Positions 21,812-33,800 of a stretch of 64,000 nucleotides of DNA are shown here, one piece after another. Position numbers and translations under genes: made by a program. The first letter of the stretch is position 1; each line of letters begins with the position of its first letter. The notes under the pieces were generated by a model. The model made no database searches. It was given only the letters and a program-made list of their open reading frames with translations, and had not been told where the DNA came from. This DNA is from Owenia fusiformis (lineage: Eukaryota > Annelida > Polychaeta > Sabellida > Oweniidae), in NCBI GenBank assembly GCA_903813345.2, contig CAIIXF020000007.1, forward strand, positions 15,980,714-16,044,713, in the 5' to 3' direction.

Positions 21812-24800
21812 ACCGTCGTGTACTGTTGTGTAGTTGTGGATATGTAAAGACCTCTTGTAGTTATAAACCTATATGATAGTGTCAATTTTAAATCATGTAG
21901 TTTTTTGAATGTTCAGCATTATGCCATGACGTACAGCAGACTAGTGACCATGGTTAATCGTTTTAAAAACGAACACTCATTGTCGTTATTCAAGTGTTAA
22001 TGTACACTGTTTGCACATATCCTGAGAATCAACTTAATTTACAGCAGTTGTTCCAGTGTAATTCTATTTTATATTGATATATTCATCTTGTAAACTTCAT
22101 TTTCCCAGATTGAGTCCATTTAAATTAATTTGCTAAAAACGGTAAATTGTGAATTGAATAGGATGACTCTTAGGGAAATAATGTGCAACAATCATTAAAT
22201 ATTGTGCATAATTCAACTGCTAGGCGTTTGAAATCTATCTAGCTTTCAGAAGTGTGCCGTAGCTTACTATTTTATCAAGGTGAAATGAATCAGAAATGTT
22301 CTCTTCAATTAATAATTGTCATAGACGCATTGTACCTTCACTACGTATTATTAAAAATAAAAATATTTGTAGTAGTAAAGAAACATCTTGAGTTATTCTA
22401 GTTTTGTTCATTGCATTGATGGTAAATATAAGGAATGAAGAAAAATAATTAATAAAAAAGCGACTTCAATTAATTGTGTGCAGGTTAGGCTTGAAAACTT
22501 AATCTAATAATTACGTTTTACTATAAATGAGTGAGAATATTATTGTCGTTTGGTGGGATGATAATCCCAGGGACAACGACCTTTGCTTTAAGGGGCATGG
22601 TTCATAAAAAAGGATAGAATCCTCAACAATACTCACCCGGCCACTCAATCAAATATGATACAAAGCTAGACTTGCATCAATATTGAAGCGATAAAAAATA
22701 ACTCACTTAGGAAATAGCATTTGAAGTTGTGTATGCGAACTGAATGTCTTTGAATAATTCTTGATTGAAAAGATGGTGCCACCTCTATCAAATATGCTGA
22801 AATGTCAGGGAATTTTGTTTCAGTGTAGAAAAAATAATGTTCCAGCAAAATACATTTTAGGGCTCCGAGGGGATATCAATGAAGTCCAAAGTGCTTTACC
22901 ATGTAGTAAGTTAGTCCCAGGCCATTCAAAGGTATTACCTGTATATGTTTCATTTTTTGTTGAGGGGTTAATCTGAGGAGGGTGGGAGATGAAAAAATTA
23001 TGGGAACTCTTTTCAGTGTAAAAACTGTATTTATATTGAGAAGCTGTCTGTTCATCAGTCCGGTTGTACGTCAGTCTATTCATCTGTCAGGGCGATCAAA
23101 TTATATCAGTTGACAGATTTGGTTCAAATTTTATATACTGATGCTTTGGTTATATAGACCCTCTGCTCAAAAATACACTTTTCATATATTTCTTTTTGGA
23201 AACCTTATTAACAGTTTTTGGATTAGGTCCAAATTTCACGGGAAGAGGCGGATATAACCGAACATGAAAATAAGAAACTATATCTTCATGTAATATAAAG
23301 ATGAACCTATAGTTTTACTTTGGCTCAAATTTTATATGGCGATGCCTTAGGGACAAGGGATATCTGCTCAAGAAGAAATATTCAAGATGGCCTCTGAATT
23401 CAAAATAGCCACTATTTTTTTGCAAATTATTGATAATTTAAAGAAAGATGATTCCTGATAACAGAACTAGCGATGATTTGATTGGGTAGTATAGGCTCAT
23501 GCCGTATAGTGACGCTACTCAGGAAGGAATTTTTTATATGGTATCATGTTTTGGTGTAGAAGTGAGGGCAAAAGTAATGTCAGATTATTGCTATAATATA
23601 ATGTTCACAATGATTAGTATTCGATAAAATATGGTTCATTTGGTGGGAATTTCAGTTGTCATTTGGATTCATTACAAATCATTAACAAATTATAATTAGA
23701 AATGCTTAGAATGCACCATATACAATGTAAATTTTTAAAATTTTCCGGGGATTAACCCCCTACCCATTTGGGGGTTTCACTTTGATCGCAGTGATGCAAA
23801 CCCAAAAAGTGCACCCTTGACATTTGCTGGTTACGCCTCTGTACATGTATGTTTACCTTCGGCCTTCAATGTAAAATTGAAAATATAATATATCAGGATT
23901 AAATTGGTGAATAAAATAATTGAAATCAAGTTAAGTATGGTACTAAAGGCGAAACCCCAAATGTTTCATAATACGTCTAAATAACAGTTGTTTGAGACTT
24001 TTTATGAGGGCGTGCAAGTAAAACTAGATCTTGAAATTTCCTTTTTTGCCTAGAAATGTCAAGGAATTTCATTTTGAAAACGGTGTACGAACCCTGAATG
24101 TGCTTAATTCAAAATGATTATAATGTAATATTGAGTATTGACAACTGCTCTTAAGTTCGATCATGACATGAGTGCGAATGACGAGTGATTTGATAACATA
24201 CGTTTGTTCAGTGGGATTTGCTCAGATTCCGTACCATAATTTCACCATAATGTATATATATAAGCACAAATGCCAAAAGGGAAGGGTGACTAAAAACTTT
24301 AAGGAAACCCAACAAGAAAAGCAAACTGTGAGTGTAAATCTGTCATAAGAAAAGTAGACCCTATATATCCCAAAACCATCTAACGTGAAAAGAAACAATG
24401 TCTAACACCCCCTCCCCCTCCAATCGAGAACCAATATCACAATCCAGGACCAGAACACCAAGGGACATTTCATTCATGCTGAAGTCATAACAATACATGT
24501 TGAAGAAAAATTGAAAAATTGATAGCCAATACTCATAACATCAAAAATAGTTGTAGATACTAGTACTCATAAAAGATAGAGTATTCAGTCTCAAATGATG
24601 TGGGATAGATAAAATCCAGTCTCGAAGTCCATAGGCAATTCAAAGGGTCAACATCCGTTCGCAAAGCCATCATCATAATCCATAAAACACAACAATTCAC
24701 AATGGTCATCAGGAGAAAACTATGGCTGGTTTCGATCCCTATTTCTCAACCATTAATGCCATAGCCGGGATCCACCTCAAAAGGTGCCAAGTGAAAAAAT

Positions 24801-24944
24801 TGAAGTATGCATAATTTAATATGTGATACAGAGAGCTTTGCGGTCGACGGGGCTTCTCATTTTCCCAGTCTTCGCATTTCCAGGCAAATCGCTCGATCAT
24901 ATTTTTCGTAGAAACGCATTGTAATTTTGAAATTTCAAACTTGA
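21812..24944. other. 3' flank of copy B and intergenic DNA
   Basis: No gene found. 22990-23480 resembles the dispersed family at 29395 and 36566 (a sentence-like run including TTGACAGATTTGGTTCAAATT and AAAATAGCCACTATTTTT). 24262-24330 matches the sequence at the right end of the middle contig. Confidence 0.45.
22355..22362 (+). promoter_or_regulatory. Candidate polyadenylation signal of copy B
   Basis: An AATAAA lies inside an A-rich run about 550 bases after the last stop of copy B. It is the first good candidate I noticed downstream of all three tail exons. Not confirmed. Confidence 0.35.
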
Positions 24945-25284
24945 AGGAAAAATTAGATCTATAGGGGGTGACGATATTGCAAGCAAAATGTATAATTGAC
25001 CAACCAATCTATTCCTTACAATCTCAATTACTCCTAAAAGGTCCATGATATGTTATAAATTGTCGACGTTGTTAAAGATTCAATGTGCAAAACTTTTTTT
25101 TAATTCTCCCAAATGATAAAAATGGCACCATATAATTATAGATAATTTTTGTAAAAATCGTTTTTTCCTAAAGTAAAGCATGTACTTTTAAGAAAATAGA
25201 CTTGACAAGGGATAATATGAGCCAAAAATTTTCTTAAATTGAAACAATTTTTTAAAACTTGCTCGCTAGATCCGATTCTCTCTT
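24945..25284 (+). mobile_element. MITE-like dispersed repeat, copy 2
   Basis: Second copy of the 3995-4354 element: TTAGATCTA at the left, TAGATCCGATTCTCTC at the right, and the same internal order of blocks. Confidence 0.68.
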
Positions 25285-26514
25285 CAACTTCATGCAATTC
25301 TAAAACGGTTGAAAAGTAGTGTGATATTGTAAAGAAGTGTATGTTAAAGGTATGAGTCTGAATAAAAGGAAAAGAAAGTATAATATATTTTATTTTCCTT
25401 ACAATCCAAATTTTATTTTCTGAAATAGAATATAAATATCTGATCAAATATTTTTTATAGATTACACTTTTGAACAATACCACTCTTACAATAAGGTAAA
25501 TCTATAGAAAGTGATATACATATTGAAGTATGCATGTTACAACAAGTCTAAAAGGACTAATAATATAAGACTTTTGAAATTGACTTGAGATCTGCAAAAG
25601 GCTTCTTACTAATGAATCATATAAAATACAATTGTTATGCCCTCCAGTTATGTGTGCCTCCTCCACCCAATAACAAGTTCAATGATATGTTAGTTTGGGC
25701 GCTAAAGAATAGTCCGTTATGTGTGTGGGGAACTTATCTTTTGGATTAAGTATTTTATATATCTTCTAAAAAATTATGAAAAATAGTAATCTATGTTCTT
25801 TATTTTCTTTTCTATTATAATCCCTCTAATAACCTCGCCATCTCCAAAAATGGACTTATTATTGATCAATATATTGATATTTCTCCATGCTGGATTGCAT
25901 GGATTTAAAATGTATACAGGTTCCATCACTTATCACTTATAGGTACTAGGTTCATCAGTGTCACGATCTAGGAACAAAAAAATCGGGATCAATATAATTC
26001 TCCACCTTTTCAGCAATTCATTCAATGTGACCTGCTGTTTTCCCGATTTTTCAGTTCAAGTTCATTAGAACATTAAGTACGCCAGACATGCCAGAAGAAC
26101 AATTCTATTATGTATCCCATGTGTATTATATGCAAGTCATGATGCTATTTTTGTATCAAAAGCATTGCTAAAAAGCGAGACCATAGAGCATTAAAGGAAA
26201 AGACACATCTAAGAGTACACTAACAGTTATATATAAGGAAAACAATTTTAAATTCCAATTTGTGATCTAACATACAACAATGTCAAACCACCCCTTCCAC
26301 GCCATTTAGAATCAATTTTACCAATTGATGACAAGAGTACTTAAAATGTCTTACACTATAATAGGATATGTTGAGGTAATATGGTGTTTCATTCTGTGTA
26401 ACGATATTATACGTTCGTTAGCATTTGATATATTAGGGAGGTTATAATAACATTTTGACATATTGTACCATAACATGATTACATTGGTCACAACTACTTG
26501 CTAAAAGACTATGT

Positions 26515-26625
26515 TTCGCGAATGTAACTAATGGTAGTCGGCTGACCAACTCATTTAAATATGATTGGAATAGTGACATGTTCTTTTCATATTTAAATGA
26601 AATAGAGCATTCGCGAATACAAGCT
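26515..26625. repeat. Imperfect inverted repeat with TTCGCGAATG ends
   Basis: TTTCGCGAATG at the left and CATTCGCGAATA at the right, with a nested pair CATTTAAATATGA and TCATATTTAAATG. Could form a hairpin of about 110 bases. Confidence 0.55.
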
Positions 26626-26954
26626 GACTTACTACAACTACTTTACATCTACAGAGTAACATACAACATAAAATCTATATGCATATTGAAAACATACAAG
26701 AGAGGAAGAGCTTTTTCAAATGTGACATACAGAATATGCTGAGTATTCTAAATTCTAAATGATTGATATATAAATTTACCACGATGTCGTTGCATGATGA
26801 TACTGTCACTTGAAATTATATAGGCTATTAGATAAATCATCACTGTTTAGGTCAAATGTCGATAATATTTCATAAAATTTACTGAAAAAAACTATTTGTG
26901 TTAAGAATGCTTTATACAGCTTATGATAAGGTGCAATTCATCTTTTGCTATTTA

Positions 26955-27110
26955 CATTTACAGTATTTAGTCTAAGTGAACACCTCTCTCTAGTGAACGC
27001 CTGTCTCTCGTGGACACCCTTCCTCCGCATATACTCTACTGACTTCTGTATAAATTACACTCTCTGTAGTGAACACCTACCAATACTGGACGTTTTTTCT
27101 CGGCAAAGTT
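26955..27110 (+). repeat. Possible pogo/Tigger-like terminal fragment
   Basis: CAGTATTTAGTCTAAGTGAA then repeated GTGAACACCT, GTGAACGCCT and GTGGACACCC. Motifs of the type 'CTAAGTGAACACCTCTC' are typical of pogo-family termini in invertebrate genomes. No transposase and no clear second end. Confidence 0.35.
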
Positions 27111-27685
27111 CTCTTTAAAAGTGTAGCACCCTATTCACATCAGTTGCTTTTGAGTACCTGTCTTGTACTCAGTATTTTTACACGTGCAAAATAAACCATT
27201 ACCCTACGATGTTTTTTTCTCGTGTTGTTTCCATTTTTCGGATGGCCACAATGGTACACGCATGGGCTTTCAAGCTGCAATTGCTTGATGACAATATGTG
27301 AACTGTAAAGGAGTCAAACAAGGTAAGTCTAATCGATCTCAGATTAGTGTTTTCAAGTAGAGTATTTATTGAAATATAAATTATTTAAACTCCACGTGTA
27401 TCAATTTAGAAATAATCCAAGGTGAACACAATAACCAAAGACATTATGTCTGCTATATTTTAGGTTTACAAAATGTTTAATGCAACATCTCTAAAACAGC
27501 ACTAAAAAGTCGACGTTCTGAACAAACTGATATAAGAAATTATGTGCCACATACAAATATATTTATACTATATTGGAAACATTTAACCTGGGATCGATTT
27601 CACATTATGTAATATCTAATAAATAAACTTACAGACGCGTAAGAAATCAATATCTGAATTGAATTTGTTTTCAGGTCCTGAAAAT

Positions 27686-27852
27686 CACGTGCTCTGATAC
27701 TTGTCAATCCAAGAACACTCATTGGATAATCCGCTGAATTGATTATGTTACAATTATCCTGGGAACTATAAAAGTTTTAGAACTTGGTGAATGAGTAAGT
27801 TAGGAAAGATGTTTTAAACAACCCAGAGTAGGGTAAAACAACTAAAAGAAAG
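27686..27852 (+). promoter_or_regulatory. Promoter and 5' leader of the CAP gene copy 1
   Basis: CACGTG E-box at 27686-27691, inverted CCAAT (ATTGG) at 27721-27725 inside the block TCAATCCAAGAACACTCATT, TATAAAA at 27767-27773, then a leader ending AACTAAAAGAAAG before the ATG. The same three elements occur in the same order upstream of copy 2, with the E-box to ATTGG offset equal (35 bases in both) and the TATA element about 85 bases before the ATG in both. Confidence 0.7.
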
Positions 27853-30800
27853 ATGAAAGTGATTATCCTTACACTGCTGGTCGGTGTGGCAACTGGGGGT
27901 AAGTTATTAAATAATAATGAATTTTTTAATTTAAAATTAAATATACACAATTTTGAATACATATATAAGGTGCAGTAAATAAAACTTAGATATTAATGGT
28001 GAAGGGGATGGTACTAAATTAATTAATTGACTAGTTGAATCTTTCCTTCGATCGTAGAGCTTGCATTTAAAGACGATTGTGCAGTGGTACAATATCTATA
28101 GATAGTTTACATAAATATATCTTAAGCAAATAACAATAAGCAATATTTGTAACACAAACAATTGAATGATAGATAAACACAAGTTTCTGTCTAACTTTTC
28201 ATAAGACTCATTAGGCATGTTAAGTTAAGCAATTAGAGAGTTACACTACAGGTTTTAAGAGAACTTGCACGTAAATGTGTAGAAATGTCCTCTGGGCATC
28301 CTTATTCATCTTCGTAACTTATTTACTTGCTTGATTGAGTATTAAGTCATAAGGAAATTATGTTTTTCAAACCAATGCAGTTTTGACTATTTTGGGCAAA
28401 ATTGTCAAATTTGAACCCCTGTAATTTTTTTAGTTTCACGTTCAGTACAGGTTCTCTTAAAACGCAAAGCTTAACCTCTATATCTTCTAAGAACGATACA
28501 CGATCCGCTTAAAACAAAGACATATGAAACAGTTTTATATCTCCCTGCCTAAAAGTATGTTCATCTCACTGGACTTTGTTTGCCAGATTGAGTATAAAGA
28601 TGTGAGGAAAACAATTGTAATTAGGTTCCCGTTTGAACCAAATGAGAGGTGGAGTACAATTCCCAGGGTTCATTATGTTACACGTTTTCGTTCAAATTTT
28701 CCCTTATGCCTCTCTATTATATTACCTTCTTGGAAACCATTTCTAAACACAACAAGAAAAGTAAATATCCGAGGGCACACGCGAAGGCAAACAAACCACG
28801 AATATATTCCAAATTATTATCTAATGCACGACGGAACTGACAAGTTGACACTCCCTTTTACCATTCTATACTAGTACTCATGAAAGGTGCACAGAGCATT
28901 GCTTTAACTCTCATATCATCTTTATATTCATAAGAAAATAGGAAAAGGTCTGCTAAAGAGGATCACAGACTGTCTCCCCCAATCAAGATTAAGATGTTTC
29001 ACCAAACTCATATTTGCCAATAAAAGATTATAGGTTACTTTGATTGGAAACTTTTCGATGTGTGAATGCTTTTGTTTACGTAACTAAATATGCAAAACCT
29101 AGGATGAAAGTTAAATTAATGGTAGTTATTTGAGCAAACTGATAAAAAATATCTAAATGCAATTTTAAAAGCGAGAGAATTGAGAATCCGAAATAAAATA
29201 AATAAATTAAAAGATGGGAGACGGGAGAAAAAACATACAATGTTTTATTAAACAAGATGTATAAAATATGCCTCTTCGCCTTCCCTATCCAAGAGATAAG
29301 TTTCAGTTCAATGAGTTCCTTAGTTCAACTGAATCAAAATAATTGCACATTATGATGCCTTATACCAATCTCATCGATGCTGTTATTAACCCACCGATCG
29401 AAGTTCGTAGGGATATAGATGATATATTTTGTCCGTCCGTCCGTTTGTCCGTCCTTTTGTTCGTTCGTCCTTGTGATAAGTCAAATACCGAAAGACGGAT
29501 TTGGTTAAATTTTTATAGGCTAATGCTTTGTGGGCGTAGGACCTCTATTTGAGAAGGAATTCTCAATATGGCTGCTCGATTCATAATGGCCGCTATTTTT
29601 TATAAAAACATAATCTTTGATAACTTAAATGACAATTTTTAATGGCTTATCTCTAACTTACAACTTATCTAATTTTTCAGTTTTTTGAGAATGTAAACAA
29701 AGGATGTTGGGACTCCAGGGCTTTTTCATTCTTCTATCGTCAGAGATGTATTTTGTGTCTATAGAAAGTCAATTAATTCCCTTGAGCGTGTGCTATATAG
29801 TATTGACGTCCGAACTTGCTATGAAACATAATCACCATTCCTGAAACACAAGGTCACCTTTTTTCAAAATGGTATGTTTTATTCCGTAATGTAAACATAA
29901 TCACAACTAAGGAATGATATAAACGCCACCGTGTGAATGAAATATGTTTTGTTCGATGGGATTTGCTACTAGGTGGAGTTGCTATTTTCTAGTTCAAATT
30001 GTACTAATATTGGCATAATTTATAATTGATAATTGACACAATTTATTTACTGAGATGAATTGAATATGGGATTTATTCCAAGGGTCAATGATATTTTTCA
30101 GGTAAATCAAATTAATGTCAATCCCTTTAAGTAAATACTCGTCGGACCTGTCTCGGATAAGCGTGCCATACATTTGTATAAATGACGTCAATGTTCTTGC
30201 TAATTTCATTTTTAGGACAATTACGGTTATTCAAAATGAAGTTGCTCATGAAATACTTTTATACAGGTTTCTTTTGTGTGACAATCAATTTCCATTTTTC
30301 CAGAATAATTTTAATAATCTTTTGAAACCTTGAAATCTTTAAAATCAGATTAGTCCGGTTGAATTGTGCGGAGGGTCTCAAGTTTTAAACTATGAAATAG
30401 GATCATGTTTCGATTGTTTAGCATAGGGTTACAAAATACACTTAATCCATTAGGTGCATTTTGAAACAAATTGAAATTATGGTTCATTTTCCGACCCAAC
30501 ATTGTCTGATATAATTTACTATCACTTTTACTTATGTAGCAGTATTTTATGACATTATTCAACATTTAAGTAATGCTAAAATGATTGGACAATGTAATCT
30601 ATAATCACTGAATATAATAGAAAGCCCCTCAAGTTTACCTCATTATTTCATCCATTTCAACTGTTGTAATGCAAGTGCCAAAATTCACATTGACATATAC
30701 AAGTCCATTTCAATGTAAGTTAAATAACTCTTCATAGTTTACATGTCAGTAGTTTCTAGACAAAGCTTATTGTTTTTTGTTTCCAAGTGATGAAGATTAA

Positions 30801-33800
30801 CAATTGTGTGACCTTTGTTAAAACTTTTTGCACTCACAATGGACTTTGTCTCGAAATTACTAAATGTAAACTACGAAGAGTAATGACTATTGATTTAATG
30901 TTGTGTTGCGTAATGATTTTTGGTAGTTCCTCCAGGCTTTGTTGACCATTTTGCACTAAAGCAGAGCAGGACATTCTTATTTGTTAGAGCCCCTCTAAAG
31001 CTCATATGCGCTAACCAGTTTGATTTTTAAGATGAAAACTTCATAGCTTGGGATTCCAAGAAGTGAAAGGCTGGTTAACGAAGAAAAACCATGTTCCCAA
31101 CCAGTGCATTGTACAAGTAATTAGAACTAGTGCACTGACTAGTGAAAAACAAATCATTGCCAAAGAAAACATATTTTTATTCTCCCCTTTGTAAACGTCA
31201 TTTGGTTAAATTAATTACATAGAAAACTTTATGTTAGTGGATCTTAGTGGTTCTTGTTTTATATTCACACAGGCGCCTGGTATCGAAAGAGTTGTCCGCT
31301 GTGACGAAGCATGCTATTTTTTCATAAAAACACTAAGAATACTTAACAATTTATTCTTTAACTCATATGTTTCATTATATCAAAGAAAATTACTTAATCC
31401 ATTCAATGGATATATCATTTGCGGGTAACCTTCACTTCTGTTTGAAGTTCATTAAAGCTTGGAGTAAAAAAGCAATTCAAAATGGCTCCAGAGTATCATA
31501 CTCTAAAATGTACCATTGCTTTTTTAACTTTTTAATGATATGGTGATGATATGGTAACATGATAACATTTACATATGTTTTCAGTATAACTCCGAATGTA
31601 TTACTGAGATCTGGATGTATTGGGTCTTTTTAATCTTAAAAAATAATGTTTAATTTTTTGTCCGCTGTGACGGAGCAGTTTCACAGTTCAAATCTTAGTG
31701 TTTTTATGACAAATAACATGCTCCGTCACAGCGGACAAATCTTTTGATACTAGCCTGTGATTCATGGTACAAAAATAAACTGATGTACTGGACTAGCTGA
31801 ATAGATTAGATGGAAGTAGAAATAAACTTTATTTACGTCATTATGTAGTCAAAGTGAAATCATATGAGAGGTCTACAATCAGGTAAAGTTACATCTAAAA
31901 TTTGAAAATCAACTTTAAATTTTTTTTTATAAAACGTGACTTCTTAATTGGGTAGATTCCCATAGACCCAATGCTAGAAAATCACAAAAAGAGCAACATC
32001 CTTTCTTATGTTGGACAGATAATGTTTTATTTTTACTGGACATTTTTTATTTGTATAATGATAAGACACATAACTGATGAATATTCAAGTGTCAACTGTA
32101 TGTTCCATGTAATTTGACCCAAATTAGCCACCTGGTTGTGAAACTGGTAACTTCCTACTGACATCTGGGATATTGATCTATGTAATGGAATTAATTAAGT
32201 CCTAGGAAAAAAACATTTTTTTGGCAGCCGTTATCCCACAGTCTTCTGCTATAGCATCCACTGTTAATTGATTCCAATAGAAAGTACATTTATACAACCT
32301 TGGAGTTGCACTTTAGAGACATAAAGGTTCAGTTGGGTTCCTTTTCTTTATGCGATAACTTGGAGAGAATAATTAAATTGATTCAATTTGCTACGAAAAA
32401 ATCAATTGTATATTCCTAACTCATGGAGATGTTTTGTTTATCCCGGAGACTTTAATTAACAAAAATCCTTGATAACAAAATTTAATGATACTATTAGTGC
32501 ATTTATTGATACCTTACGTGACGTATAGAACATTTAATTGACACATGCCCGAACTCCGTAGCGTTTTTATATCATTTCGTCCCTGGATGGAATGACTTTT
32601 TATCATTTATTAATAGTACTTGCAAGCACGTAACTTTCATGCGCTCTTAGTGTGATAGTTAGCAGTGTTCAGCAGGTGTCATGAATGATTAACAATTTAT
32701 GCAATAAAAATCGATTACATAGTGTTTTATATTATACCTGACGGATATGCAAGTCATTTTAGTGTCAATGGAGTATTATTATTATGACCCAAATAATAAA
32801 TTATTATAAATTATAAATTATTCAAAATAATAATCATCGTGTTATTTCATATATAAGTGTTAAAGAAAAGATGCAAAATGAGCGTTGCAATTCATCAGTT
32901 CGTTTATTATCAAAATACACTTAATCATGTAAATAAATTAATAAATAATTATTTCAACACTATTGTTCATTTAAAATACATTTAAATATAACTATTTGCA
33001 TGCTTCTACCGCTCATTCTCCCAATGTAGTTTTTTATATCTCCATGGTAATAAGAAATATAAGACTAGATAATCAGATACAAGGTGGGCCAAAAGTTAAT
33101 TAACTTTGAGCGGTTTGGTATTTTACCAAAATATGGCTTATGTGTAATGTGTAAAATTAAATTCAAGAAATTCAAAAATAAAGTTTTTTATTTTATGATC
33201 AATCAACATAGCCCTTTCTTTAAAAACATACCAATCTTCTTTCGGGAGAAACTTTATGTATGCCCAAAAATCATGTATTTATTTGTGTAAAGGTATATGT
33301 GAAATATTATTCAACAAGGGGTCTAAAACTTTTTCAAAAGCATGTAAAATTATGAATAGCTAGGGACTCCATGTCAACAATTTTTTCAAAATGTTGAACC
33401 TATTTACTCAAAAGAGGATCTTCTTTTCTGATTTCTATTGCATAAAAAGATTATTCAACAAGGGGTCTAAAACTTTGTCAAAAGAATGGTATTGAAAGTC
33501 CAGTTTTGAAGATATCAATTTTCGATGACCAAAAGTATGCTGAAAACAATGGATAGTATGAGTTTTCCCTATGGGAAAATAACATGGGATATGTGGTTTT
33601 CAGAAGTTATTAATATAGTGTAGAAGAAACTTTTGGTATGCTCAATTTGAGAAAAACAAGATCCTTTTTTATGTAATAAGCATGACATTTGTAAAAAAAA
33701 GTGACGTTTGTGTCCAACAACAAAGCATTTCATTTTTCTTTTTTTTAGCTGGAGCAACAAGCCACAAGAATGTTCATTCTTCAAAACTATTCACTTTTCA

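Noticed and set aside
28524-28874. 116-codon frame in CAP intron 1
   Set aside because: No recognisable domain and inside an intron on the same strand as the gene; composition is like the background.
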